NCBI RefSeq assembly: GCF_949152215.1
Contig: NZ_OX424407.1
Coordinates: 562,530 to 626,529 of the forward strand
From: Lancefieldella sp. Marseille-Q7238
GTDB taxonomy: Bacteria; Actinomycetota; Coriobacteriia; Coriobacteriales; Atopobiaceae
DNA length: 64,000 nucleotides
Reading direction: 5' to 3'
In this document: positions 25,010 to 34,067 of the stretch, in pieces
Numbering within the stretch: position 1 is the stretch's first letter
How the letters are laid out: each line of letters begins with the position of its first letter
Program-made: the position numbers and the translations under genes
Notes under the pieces: model-generated
Databases searched by the model: none
What the model saw: only the letters and a program-made list of their open reading frames with translations
Told to the model about the DNA's origin: nothing

Positions 25010-26536
25010 TTAGAAGTGCATGTGCTTGCCCTTGTACGAACCGATAGCTGAGGCTCCGACAAACGCTGTACCAAGCAGAGCGGCAGTCATTGCGACAGAG
25101 GAAGCATCACCGGTCTCAGGCAATTTCTGAGACGTGCTCGCGGACGTTTTCTCGCGCTTTTTTGAAGCGGTCTTGGCATGCTTACCCCGCATACGCTCGG
25201 ATTGAGCTTTTTCAGGCTGAACGCCTTCGGCCTTGGAGGATTCCTTCTTTTCTGCAGCCTGTTTGAGCATGTAAAGATTCACTTCAGCGGCAAGCTTATC
25301 GGCATCGGCCTGAGCCGCTTTTGCCTTCGCCTCATCATACGCTGTCTGCTTTTCAGCAAGAGCTTCATCCGCATGCTTAGCCGCCTCAATCGCGCTGCGC
25401 AAGCGCTGAATGTATGGATTCAGATGCATAAAATCAGCGTCTGTCGTATCGGGAGTTTCTGCACCCTTATATGCAAGAGCCTGCGCACGCGCGTTGGTAT
25501 CGCGAGCGGAGCGCAAACGGTCTTTTGCAGCCTGGAGGCGCGCAGGGGCATCAGCGGCGTTTTGGCGCGCGCTCGCAAGCGCAGTCTGCGCCTCCGCAAG
25601 CGCTTTTGATGCTGCAGAAGCCGCGGCACGCTTGTCCAGCACCTCCTGCCAGATACCTAAGTGCTCATCGTAGTCGTCTCGGAGTTCTTCGTACTGCTCT
25701 TGAGCGGTAGCGGATTTTGCAGCGGCGTCGTCAGCCTCCAGCGTTGCCTGGTTCAGATTCTTACGAGCGGCCTCTTCTGCAGCGCGCGCTTTATTGAGTG
25801 CCTCCTGAGCGGCGGCACGAGCCTCGGGAGCCGCATCTTTTAAAGCCTGCTCCTTAGCAGCAAGGTCTGCTCCAGCCGCAACAGCTGCTTTATGAGCAGC
25901 TGTGAGCTTTTCTTGCGCTTTTTGTACAGCTTCTTCAGCCTTATCAAACTTTGCTTTGGCGTCATTCATCTTCACCTTGTCCTGCGCCACGACCGCTTCA
26001 GTCACATGAGCATACGCGGCGTTTCTCTCGGCTGTTTTGAGCTTGCTTTTTGCGTCGGTGTCCTTGGCAGTTGCCTCGGTAACATTCTTCTCGGCGGCCG
26101 CAATGTTCTTGGCAGCATTATCAACGTCGGACTGCGCCTCACTGACGGCGGATTTCGCCGTGTCTTCGGCAGATTGTGCGTCAGCCTTTACCTTGTTAAA
26201 CGCATTCCGTGCATCAGAGTCAACGGCTTTTTTATCAGCAGCAGCCTTATCGGAGGCTTCCTTGGCCGTATCAAGCTCACCTTTTGCCACGTCTTTTGCA
26301 GCATGCGCTGCCTGCGCGGCAGCTGTTCTTTCAGCAACTTGCTTCTCAGCCATGGGAATGGTAGTTGGCATAGCGCTTGCATTCTCCGCTTCAGCGGTTA
26401 GAATGCCGCTTGCAGAAACTCCCTGGACTGGCTTTGCAAATGCCGGAGCGGCGGTTGATGCCATAACAGCAGCCGTAGTAATTGCGGTCGTTACTGCAGC
26501 AATGCGCTTGCGCTTCTGGACTTTCTTGACGTTCAT
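25010..26536 (-). CDS. LPXTG-anchored coiled-coil surface protein
   Basis: A 508-residue secreted protein. It has a signal peptide (basic start, hydrophobic core, cleavage near APAFA-KP), about 400 residues of Ala/Lys/Glu-rich coiled coil without recognised domains, a basic linker (SERMRGKHAKTASKKREK), and a sortase signal LPETG followed by a hydrophobic segment and the charged tail YKGKHMHF. Sortase should link it to peptidoglycan. Its role is unknown; similar rod-like proteins act as adhesins or spacers. The promoter region carries three 11-bp phased repeats. Strong Ala bias suits the coiled coil and does not by itself suggest transfer. Confidence 0.85.
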   Translation of the reverse strand: MNVKKVQKRKRIAAVTTAITTAAVMASTAAPAFAKPVQGVSASGILTAEAENASAMPTTIPMAEKQVAERTAAAQAAHAAKDVAKGELDTAKEASDKAAADKKAVDSDARNAFNKVKADAQSAEDTAKSAVSEAQSDVDNAAKNIAAAEKNVTEATAKDTDAKSKLKTAERNAAYAHVTEAVVAQDKVKMNDAKAKFDKAEEAVQKAQEKLTAAHKAAVAAGADLAAKEQALKDAAPEARAAAQEALNKARAAEEAARKNLNQATLEADDAAAKSATAQEQYEELRDDYDEHLGIWQEVLDKRAAASAASKALAEAQTALASARQNAADAPARLQAAKDRLRSARDTNARAQALAYKGAETPDTTDADFMHLNPYIQRLRSAIEAAKHADEALAEKQTAYDEAKAKAAQADADKLAAEVNLYMLKQAAEKKESSKAEGVQPEKAQSERMRGKHAKTASKKREKTSASTSQKLPETGDASSVAMTAALLGTAFVGASAIGSYKGKHMHF

Positions 26537-26591
26537 GGTACCTTCCTGTTCACGTTCATAACCTTGTTACACCGTCTTTTCAACTTGCGCC

Positions 26592-26621
26592 TGCTATCAA
26601 ATTGTTACCAAACTGTTACCA
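26592..26621. promoter_or_regulatory. Three 11-bp phased direct repeats before the LPXTG gene
   Basis: TGCTATCA (26592), TGTTACCA (26603) and TGTTACCA (26614) are exactly 11 bp apart, one helical turn each. Response regulators of the PhoP/OmpR type bind such phased direct repeats. The array lies about 60-80 bp upstream of the LPXTG start. The binding factor is unknown. Confidence 0.6.
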
Positions 26622-26676
26622 GACACAAGCCGTACGACAGTACCATAAAAGGCGCGCTGCACCAATAAGACAATGC

Positions 26677-29600
26677 TTATTCGCTTCTGAGCGCTTCAAC
26701 AGGATCGGATTTTGAGGCCCTTCTCGCCGGTAAAAGACCTGCCAGCAGCGTGAGCACTACGCTGATTCCTATCAGAATGAGCGCGGCATTCCATGGCAAA
26801 ACAACCAGGTTCTCTACGGCGAACATCTGCTTGACTGCAATATTTGCGGGAATAATCAAAAGGAACGTAAGCAGGATGCCCATAACGCCTGAAATAAGGC
26901 CTTCGATGAACGTTTCCGCGTTGAAGACGTTGGCTATATCTCGTCGCGAGGCACCGATGGAGCGAAGAATACCTATTTCCTTCTTACGTTCAAGCACTGA
27001 AATATAGGTAATAATGCCGATCATAATGCTGGAAACAACCAGCGAAATAGAGACAAAGGCAACGAGCATGGCAGAAATCATGTCGATAATCTGCGTCACA
27101 GAACTCATGAGCACACCCACAAGATCAGTGTATGTGATGACCTTGCCGTCCTCTCCCGCCTCACGCGCGTCAGCATTGTAGCGCTCGAGAATCTCAACTA
27201 CCTTCTCTTTGCCGGCAAAATCTTTGGGATATATGTTGATCGATGACGGTGTATCAAGATCCGCATAACCCATCTTCGCAAGATTGCTGTCATAAGTCGC
27301 CGATTGCGAACTGATCATTGACGCTGCTATAGCGGCAATCTGCGCCGGGTCGGCATTAAGCTTAAAGGCGCTTTTGAGAACTTCAGGATCAACGTGCATG
27401 GCACCCGACATAGTTGCTATCACACTTTGCATGGTCTGACTAAGAGCCGAAGCAATGCGAATCTGCAGCCTGGAGGATACCTGCGTCATGACTGATGCCA
27501 TCGCCTGCTGCATGTACGCGCTGATTGCTTTGGTGATTGCCTGAGACAGAGCGGAGGCAATCTGCTCCTGGTACGCCTTCATAATGCGTTCAGCCACTTC
27601 TTTTTGCAGACTCGGCACATCTGCTGCGGTTCCCAACTTTTCGGAAAGCGCCGCGACGAGCTGCTTTTGAAGATCATCAGTGTCTATTGCCGCGCTCACC
27701 GCGGAAATCATCTTGGCGCGCACTTCATCGGTGGCGAGATAATCCGCTATGGTTTTACCGGGGTTAGCAGTTCTCCACGTATTCCACCCAAGCACAATCT
27801 CACGTATAGCCTGCGAGAGAGCTGCCTGACCTCCGGGTTTGAAATTAATCCGGATGCCCGAAAGCACCTGCCGGATATCATCGGCGGAAAGCTCCGGAAA
27901 CGCCTTTTGCAAAACGGAAGGATCGAAACCGTCTGGCATGGCAGCAAGCAAATCATCGGAATTCAGGTTCAGGCTGGCAGGATCAAGCTCCGGAAGATTC
28001 ACCTCGGAGAAATCCATCTCGGACAAGTTGATACCGGACAAGTCGATGTTTGAAAAATCCAGTGCCTGGGGATTCATAGAAAACGCCGAAGCAAGAGTCG
28101 TTTCGTCAACACTTATCAGCGAAGACAGAGAAAGACCTTCCGTAGCGCCATTCTTCTCGTCAGCAAACGTTTTGCCGGTAAACACATCAATATCGGAACG
28201 GTTCTGCTGATCCTTGACTATCTCTGAGTCGGCTGCCGCGGCGATAAGACGCTGTTCAAGCTCGGGAGTGTAATACAGACCGTGAGTCAGGCCTCCCTGC
28301 GCCGATGGATCTTTTGCCTGCACAACGCCAACGATTTTGATATCAGGCGCCTTTTCCACCAAGTTGTTGACATAGGCTTGGTCGTTGGACATATCCTTCC
28401 ACACGCCAAGACCCGCGTCCCACGCGTACAGATCAGCAGCATTAACCAGCTTGAATGTCGGAGACATCAGCTGATTGTAGGTGTAGGTCTTGTCAGATTC
28501 GGACACGGTCACGTTGCTGCCGTCGGCAACCTGATCCACTATTTTGCGCACGTCGGCATAATCACGCAGCCCCATAGAGTACTCAACGTAGTCGGATATG
28601 GTGCCGTTGGGGCGCAGCACTAAAACCACTTCATTCCATGCCTTAGGCCAACGACCGGCGCGGACAGTATAGCGGCTTTCATAAATCGAGGGATCGGATG
28701 GCAGCTGCGCAAACGATGATGTCGATGAGAACTGCGCCATCGGACTGTACGCAGGCACATTGGGGCTGATACGCGAATACGTCTGATCGGGATTTACCTG
28801 CACCGGATCGCCTGACGTAGAATCTGCTCCCGCTGGCAGATACAGATGAGGTTTGACGTTGTACTGATAGGTAACGGCGCTGGTATAACTTTTGATGCCG
28901 CCGCCGTTATTGTCGATAAAATCCTTCAAAGCCTTAAGGTCGTTCTTACCAATGCTCGTCGTCATTTTTTCGAGATACTTGCTGGAAGAAACGGTGCCTT
29001 CGAGGGACTGGTTCTCAGGCGTTGTGGTATCGTCTTGTTGATTCGCCGCGCCGCTTTTCTGCGACGAGGCGCTTGCAGTGCTCATGCTTGCCATGGCTGA
29101 CGTAAGATTGACCGATTGTTCGGTAATGGTCAGCGGATAGATTGACAACATGTCTTCCTCGACCCTGCGGATGTATTCATTGGTACCGTTTGCAAGGGCG
29201 AGAATAGCGGCAATGCCGATAATGCCGATGGAACCCGCGAAGGCTGTCATCAGCGTACGGCCCTTTTTGGTCATAAGGTTGTTAAAAGAAAGGCTGAGCG
29301 CTGTTAAAAATGACATTGACGTGCGATGTGTCGGCTTTGCTTTGCGGCAGGAAGCCACAGACACGTCAAAAGGATTGGAATCGGCGGTAATACGCCCATC
29401 AGCAAGTTCAACAATGCGCGTAGCATACTCATGTGCAAGCTCCGGATTATGCGTCACCATAATGACCAGACGATCGCGCGCCACCTCTTTAAGAAGATCC
29501 ATCACCTGCACCGATGTCGAAGAATCGAGGGCGCCGGTAGGCTCATCCGCCAAAAGAATTTCCGGATTGTTTACGAGGGCGCGCGCGATAGTTACGCGCT

Positions 29601-30042
29601 GCATCTGTCCGCCTGAAAGCTGACTGGGGCGCTTGTCGGCATGGTCCTTCAGGCCTACCTCTTCAAGGGCTTCAAGCGCACGGCGGCGTCGCTTTCCCCG
29701 AGGGACTCCCGAAAGTGTCAGGGCTAACTCAACATTGGAGAGCACACTCTGGTGAGGAATTAGGTTGTAGCTCTGAAATACGAACCCGATGCGGTTGTTG
29801 CGATAGGCGTCCCAGTCGCGTTCCTTAAATTCCTTCGTGGAAACGTCATCAACCAGCAAATCTCCTGAATCAAAACGATCCAGTCCGCCGATAACATTCA
29901 ACATGGTAGTTTTACCCGAGCCGGAAGGCCCAAGAATCGCCACAAATTCATTGTCGCGAAAAGCTATGGAGACCGCATCGAGAGCCGTCTGTTCAAAGGT
30001 GCCAGTACTATACCGTTTGCAAACGTTCTTCAGCTCAAGCAT
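26677..30042 (-). CDS. MacB-like ABC exporter: ATPase fused to FtsX-type permease
   Basis: A 1121-residue fusion. Residues 1-230 are a MacB/LolD-class ATPase (Walker A GPSGSGKTTM, signature LSGGQMQRVTIARAL, Walker B ILLADEPTGALD). A membrane segment near 265 is followed by a very large extracytoplasmic domain of about 700 residues, then three membrane segments with the FtsX core (YISVLERKKEIGILRSIGAS) and the C-terminal box LLPARRASKSDPVEALRSE. The outer domain contains a leucine-periodic run (residues about 655-690: SNIDLSGINLSEMDFSEVN) like pentapeptide repeats. Such systems export peptides or remodel the envelope mechanically. The gene lies between the LPXTG gene and a small membrane protein. 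Confidence 0.88.
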   Translation of the reverse strand: MLELKNVCKRYSTGTFEQTALDAVSIAFRDNEFVAILGPSGSGKTTMLNVIGGLDRFDSGDLLVDDVSTKEFKERDWDAYRNNRIGFVFQSYNLIPHQSVLSNVELALTLSGVPRGKRRRRALEALEEVGLKDHADKRPSQLSGGQMQRVTIARALVNNPEILLADEPTGALDSSTSVQVMDLLKEVARDRLVIMVTHNPELAHEYATRIVELADGRITADSNPFDVSVASCRKAKPTHRTSMSFLTALSLSFNNLMTKKGRTLMTAFAGSIGIIGIAAILALANGTNEYIRRVEEDMLSIYPLTITEQSVNLTSAMASMSTASASSQKSGAANQQDDTTTPENQSLEGTVSSSKYLEKMTTSIGKNDLKALKDFIDNNGGGIKSYTSAVTYQYNVKPHLYLPAGADSTSGDPVQVNPDQTYSRISPNVPAYSPMAQFSSTSSFAQLPSDPSIYESRYTVRAGRWPKAWNEVVLVLRPNGTISDYVEYSMGLRDYADVRKIVDQVADGSNVTVSESDKTYTYNQLMSPTFKLVNAADLYAWDAGLGVWKDMSNDQAYVNNLVEKAPDIKIVGVVQAKDPSAQGGLTHGLYYTPELEQRLIAAAADSEIVKDQQNRSDIDVFTGKTFADEKNGATEGLSLSSLISVDETTLASAFSMNPQALDFSNIDLSGINLSEMDFSEVNLPELDPASLNLNSDDLLAAMPDGFDPSVLQKAFPELSADDIRQVLSGIRINFKPGGQAALSQAIREIVLGWNTWRTANPGKTIADYLATDEVRAKMISAVSAAIDTDDLQKQLVAALSEKLGTAADVPSLQKEVAERIMKAYQEQIASALSQAITKAISAYMQQAMASVMTQVSSRLQIRIASALSQTMQSVIATMSGAMHVDPEVLKSAFKLNADPAQIAAIAASMISSQSATYDSNLAKMGYADLDTPSSINIYPKDFAGKEKVVEILERYNADAREAGEDGKVITYTDLVGVLMSSVTQIIDMISAMLVAFVSISLVVSSIMIGIITYISVLERKKEIGILRSIGASRRDIANVFNAETFIEGLISGVMGILLTFLLIIPANIAVKQMFAVENLVVLPWNAALILIGISVVLTLLAGLLPARRASKSDPVEALRSE

Positions 30043-30113
30043 AGATGCCTCGTTTAGTAGCGCTAGGTGCTGTTTTAGTGTGATCCACTCGTCTTGGTTT
30101 ACTCGCCTCTAGT

Positions 30114-30755
30114 TCACTCATCTTTGGTCGGAGCGTTACCTTCGGCGGAAGTCGCGCCTGTGGCAGCAGCTCCGTCTTTAGCGGAAGTTGTATTTGCGGC
30201 GACAGACTCGCCCTGCGTGAGGGTCTTGTGATACGTGCCAGACACCAGCACGCCATCAGGCTCCGGTGAACTTTCGTCTGCAGAGGCGCTATCAGCAGCA
30301 CGAGAGTTCGGAGATGCAAGGTTCTTCTCGCCAGACGATTTAGTCTGAGCCCAGCTGAGCCCATAGAGAAAACCAAAGACGCCCAGAATTATCGGCGCCA
30401 TAACCGCAACAAGAAGGAGCAGCGAAACGAGAACTTTGAAAACGTGTACGGGAATGCCGAAAATCGCGGGCGAGAAGATCATCAGCCCAAAAATGCTGCC
30501 CGCCAGAACGCGAAAGGTAATCTGAGCCGCTCGCGAAAGCCGGACATTCGTAAAGTTGGCAATCTGCAACCCGATAAGCGCGAGAGCCGCAAACCAAAGC
30601 ATTGCTGGCGCCAAAGCATATGTCATCAATAAAACAACGTCATTCGGCTTTTCTTCGGGTTTAGTCAGTATGAAAAAGACACTTACGGCAATAAGCACCA
30701 CAAAAACGATGTCATTGACCAGAATTGCGGGAGTTCGTCCTATTTTTTTCGTCAT
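30114..30755 (-). CDS. Four-segment membrane protein of unknown function
   Basis: A 213-residue protein with about four hydrophobic segments in the first 140 residues (for example IVFVVLIAVSVFFIL and VSLLLLVAVMAPIILGVFGF). A hydrophilic Ser/Ala/Thr-rich tail of about 75 residues follows (DSASADESSPEPDG, GAAATGATSAEGNAP). No domain was recognised. It is on the same strand and 71 bp upstream of the MacB-like exporter, so it may be in one transcription unit. It stands divergent from the M20 dipeptidase. Confidence 0.7.
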   Translation of the reverse strand: MTKKIGRTPAILVNDIVFVVLIAVSVFFILTKPEEKPNDVVLLMTYALAPAMLWFAALALIGLQIANFTNVRLSRAAQITFRVLAGSIFGLMIFSPAIFGIPVHVFKVLVSLLLLVAVMAPIILGVFGFLYGLSWAQTKSSGEKNLASPNSRAADSASADESSPEPDGVLVSGTYHKTLTQGESVAANTTSAKDGAAATGATSAEGNAPTKDE

Positions 30756-30868
30756 ATGTAGCTCCTCCAGACGTTTCGCCCGATTATACTTGAACTTGCT
30801 TATTGTTCCCTGAGAGTTTGCGCTTTAATCAAAACGCGCAGCTACCTGTAAGGATATAAGGAGAAGCT

Positions 30869-32302
30869 ATGGACGACGCAGCATTCAAGTCACATGTTGA
30901 AGCCTATGTTGATGAAAATTGGGAAACAATCGTTGAAGATATCCGCTACCTTGTGCAAGTAGAATCCGTCGAAGATCTTTCTGTCGCCGAACCGGGCAAG
31001 CCGTGGGGGCCAAAGTCCTACGAAGCGCTGCGTCGCGGCCTTGAGCTGGCAGAGCGCTTGGGTCTTGAGACCACCAACGTCGATGGATACCTTGGTTTCG
31101 GAGACCTTCCCGGCGCGTCAAAAACGTATATCGCCACAATCGCCCACACCGACATTGTGCCGCTGGGCTTGGGCTGGACTGTTGACCCGCTGGACGTGAC
31201 GCGCAAAGACGGTTACCTGCTCGGACGTGGTGTTTTGGACGACAAGGGCCCGTTTGTGCTTTCTCTTTGGGCTGCTCACTTTTTTGTTGAACACGTCAAG
31301 AAAACTGGCAAGCTCTTGCCCTACACCCTGCGCGCTATCGTGGGCAATAACGAGGAAACCGGCATGGGCGATGTCCCTTACTACCTCGAGCGCTATCCCG
31401 AGCCGGCATTTTGCTTTACGCCCGACGCGGAATTCCCGCTTATCTGCGGCGAGAAGGGCGTTTATCATGCGGAGTTTACTTCCGATGCCATTGCCGGCGA
31501 GAAAATCCTTGAGCTTGACGGCGGCACGGTTCCCAACGCCATCCCGGGTCTTGCCTGCGCTCTCGTGCGCGCTGACGCCTCAAAGCTACCGGATGCACCT
31601 CACATTGACATCGAGGACGCAGGCGCAGACGAGCAGGGACCTCTTGCCCGCATTTCAGCTCATGGCAAGGGCGGTCATGCCTCTATGCCTGAGGGCACGG
31701 TAAATGCTATCGGTCTGCTCGACGCATACCTGCTTGAAAACAATCTTTGCAGCGATGCTGAGCGTATCTTCCTCAATTTCTCCGCGCGGCTTTGTTCCAC
31801 GACAGACGGCACAAGCGCAAACATTCAAAGCGCTGACGATAAGTTTGGCCCTCTGACCTGTATTTCCGGCACCGTCCGCACAGTTGACGGTCGCTTTGTT
31901 CAGACCGTGGATTCTCGCTATCCCACCTCTACCACCGGAGAAGCTCTGACCACCGCTATGACCAGCCTCGGAAAGGAGTATGGCTGCACGTTCCGCGTGC
32001 TTTCGGACGCAGTCCCCTTCTATATTGATCCCAACTCCCCTGAAATTGCCACACTGCTCGATACATATCACGAATACACCGGCCACGAGGGCACAGCGTT
32101 TGTCATCGGCGGTGGCACCTATGCCCGCCATTTCAAGCGCGCTGTTGCTTTCGGTCCCGTTGAACGCGCGGAAGTCGATACAATCCCAGCGTGGGTAGGC
32201 GCGGAACACGGTCCCGACGAAGGCGTTTCCGAAGAATGGCTCCGTCGTGCCCTGAAGATCTACATTGTGAGCATTGCACGGCTTATGGAGCTTGACCTCT
32301 AA
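30869..32302 (+). CDS. M20-family dipeptidase (PepV/Sapep-like)
   Basis: A 477-residue di-zinc peptidase. Metal ligands appear in order: HTDIVPLG (His), GRGVLDDKGP (bridging Asp), NNEETGMGD (Glu), TPDAEFPL (Asp) and a late His in GGGTYARHFK. The lid domain includes AHGKGGHASMPEG. Length and motifs match PepV/Sapep dipeptidases of Gram-positive bacteria, which cut dipeptides in the cytosol. AAGGAGAAGC precedes the start. A cluster of hairpins lies downstream (32332-32475). Confidence 0.93.
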   Translation: MDDAAFKSHVEAYVDENWETIVEDIRYLVQVESVEDLSVAEPGKPWGPKSYEALRRGLELAERLGLETTNVDGYLGFGDLPGASKTYIATIAHTDIVPLGLGWTVDPLDVTRKDGYLLGRGVLDDKGPFVLSLWAAHFFVEHVKKTGKLLPYTLRAIVGNNEETGMGDVPYYLERYPEPAFCFTPDAEFPLICGEKGVYHAEFTSDAIAGEKILELDGGTVPNAIPGLACALVRADASKLPDAPHIDIEDAGADEQGPLARISAHGKGGHASMPEGTVNAIGLLDAYLLENNLCSDAERIFLNFSARLCSTTDGTSANIQSADDKFGPLTCISGTVRTVDGRFVQTVDSRYPTSTTGEALTTAMTSLGKEYGCTFRVLSDAVPFYIDPNSPEIATLLDTYHEYTGHEGTAFVIGGGTYARHFKRAVAFGPVERAEVDTIPAWVGAEHGPDEGVSEEWLRRALKIYIVSIARLMELDL

Positions 32303-32502
32303 CGCCTTGCTGAGAAGAACGCAAACCATGCGAGCGTTAGGCAGTCTAAACACCGATGACGCCTTTGGAATCACAGGTGTTGCCTAATGCTCACTTAGTG
32401 TGAGTGTACTGTGCTGACGAGCGCGCTATGATTCACTGGACACGCCGTGTCCCGCTGGACGCAAGGGCTACAAGTGCAATGCGTCTGGCGGGCGCGTGCT
32501 GT
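32303..32502. other. Intergenic region with several hairpins
   Basis: GAGCGTTAGGCA (32332-32343) pairs with TGCCTAATGCTC (32381-32392), with a nested ACACC/GGTGT stem. GGACACGCCGTGTCC and a CCGC..GACGCA / TGCGTC..GCGG stem follow. It separates convergent genes, so a terminator role is possible, but none has a clear U-run. I see no gene in it. Confidence 0.5.
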
Positions 32503-33672
32503 CTAACGACTGCATTTCTTGGACGGAGTTCTGAAAAAGACAGACCGTAAAGGCAGACGGGGTAAAATCCGAGCCAATATGCTGTCCGGCAATTCTTCCT
32601 CAACGCGGACTCCCAAGTAAAGCATAACGAGGTTATATACCACTGTGACCACACTGCCTGCCTGAACGCTTGTTAAACCTCCTACGAGAGCGTTCCAGAC
32701 AAGGACAGCGATATTCAAAGACGTTATCAAAAATTGAATAATAACAAAGGGTCTGATAAAACGCGCGTTATTTGACCCTCTCAATGCAATTAAAGCCACG
32801 AAGAGGGTAAACAGCGCCGAGGCAGCATCAAAGAGGATTGAAAGCGGATTTGCACCGGCAAATACCGCCTTAATATCGGCAGTGTTAAGCATGGGAACGT
32901 AGTTGCCTACATCAGCCACGCCTAAAAGCACCACAAGCACAATAAGGTAGACCGCATTGACACCAATTGTAGCGACAGCGAGAAAATGCAGAATTCGCTG
33001 ATAGCGTGAGCGCATAAAAACTGTTCCAGAGACGCCCGCGTCATACTCACGTCTTACCTGTTCTCCAAGGTTTGAGAGGATACCCACATATATGATGGTG
33101 GTGATAATAACCATGGGATCAAAAATAATGAGCTTTCCATCACCCCATGCACTCAGCGCCACAACTACCAAAAAGAGCGCGACAAGATAGCAAAGCGCAA
33201 GAAACGAATTGACCTTTGACGAGTCATTCGCGGCGCGAATGCCCAGAAACCCGGTAAGCATCTGCAGAAGACCAAGTGCAATCACAAAACCGTAAAACAG
33301 CAGGTGCTGATTGCCCTCTCCCAAGACATGTCCGCCTAACCGCGTTACATCGGTTGGGAGTGCCGGAGTAAGGCCCATAAGTATCGCGCTGCCCGAAACG
33401 AGCGACGTCACGATATCCGCAACACCAAACAGCAGAGCGATCCATGAGACGAAATACAGCATATGCTGGGCGGTCGTTCTCGGAATGGAAGCTCTGACAT
33501 CATCGTGTTGAGGCTCTGCCGCAAAATCACACTTCTCGGCTATCAAGACTTTCTCCGCTGTTGAAGCCGCGGCGCTCAGAGCCTCCGCACTTTTGGCGAG
33601 AAGTTTTTCTCCCTCACGAATGCGCTTGGCGACTTCACGTTCATCTGTCGTTTTTTGCTTATCTTGATCCAT
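32503..33672 (-). CDS. Polytopic membrane protein of unknown function
   Basis: A 389-residue protein with a charged, alanine-rich N-terminal segment (about 70 residues, possibly helical), then eight or nine membrane segments, for example MLYFVSWIALLFGVADIV and LVALFLVVVALSAW, and a basic C-terminus. No transporter or enzyme motif was recognised. GAGG precedes the start. It is divergent from a MATE exporter across a 395-bp region and convergent with the M20 dipeptidase gene, so neither neighbour explains it. Confidence 0.7.
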   Translation of the reverse strand: MDQDKQKTTDEREVAKRIREGEKLLAKSAEALSAAASTAEKVLIAEKCDFAAEPQHDDVRASIPRTTAQHMLYFVSWIALLFGVADIVTSLVSGSAILMGLTPALPTDVTRLGGHVLGEGNQHLLFYGFVIALGLLQMLTGFLGIRAANDSSKVNSFLALCYLVALFLVVVALSAWGDGKLIIFDPMVIITTIIYVGILSNLGEQVRREYDAGVSGTVFMRSRYQRILHFLAVATIGVNAVYLIVLVVLLGVADVGNYVPMLNTADIKAVFAGANPLSILFDAASALFTLFVALIALRGSNNARFIRPFVIIQFLITSLNIAVLVWNALVGGLTSVQAGSVVTVVYNLVMLYLGVRVEEELPDSILARILPRLPLRSVFFRTPSKKCSR

Positions 33673-34067
33673 GCCTCATCATTTCCGAAACGCTTCTAAT
33701 CTTTAGCGTATACGCGCTGAATACACAGGTATTTGTTCTCTTCTATCATGACACAATACACACAAACCGAACCATTTTATAGATAAATCAACATCTGCCT
33801 CGTATGACGCCTGTTTTTTGCTATGATAGCAAGCTATTATGGCATACAGGTGATTTACCTGTATAAACATCGCTTTCTCTATGGTGTTTATAGGTGCAAC
33901 AACCGGTATATCGCATTGATTTTGAAGGGAGTATCAAGAGTAATGTTCTTGAAATAACACATTTTCGTATTGCGCTTCATGTCCGCGCTGCGATTTGCAT
34001 GTGCAAAGGCAACTGCTTTGACAGGTACATGGGACATGCTTCTTGAACGATACTACGAAAGGGTGTT
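33673..34067. other. 395-bp intergenic region with stacked hairpins (MATE leader)
   Basis: Three stem-loops precede the MATE gene. TTGCTA-TGA-TAGCAA is at 33818-33832, TACAGGT-GATTT-ACCTGTA at 33845-33863, and TATAAACA (33862-33869) pairs with TGTTTATA (33885-33892). The last two share two bases and may be alternatives. No known riboswitch class was recognised. No protein-coding frame in the region is convincing. Confidence 0.45.
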
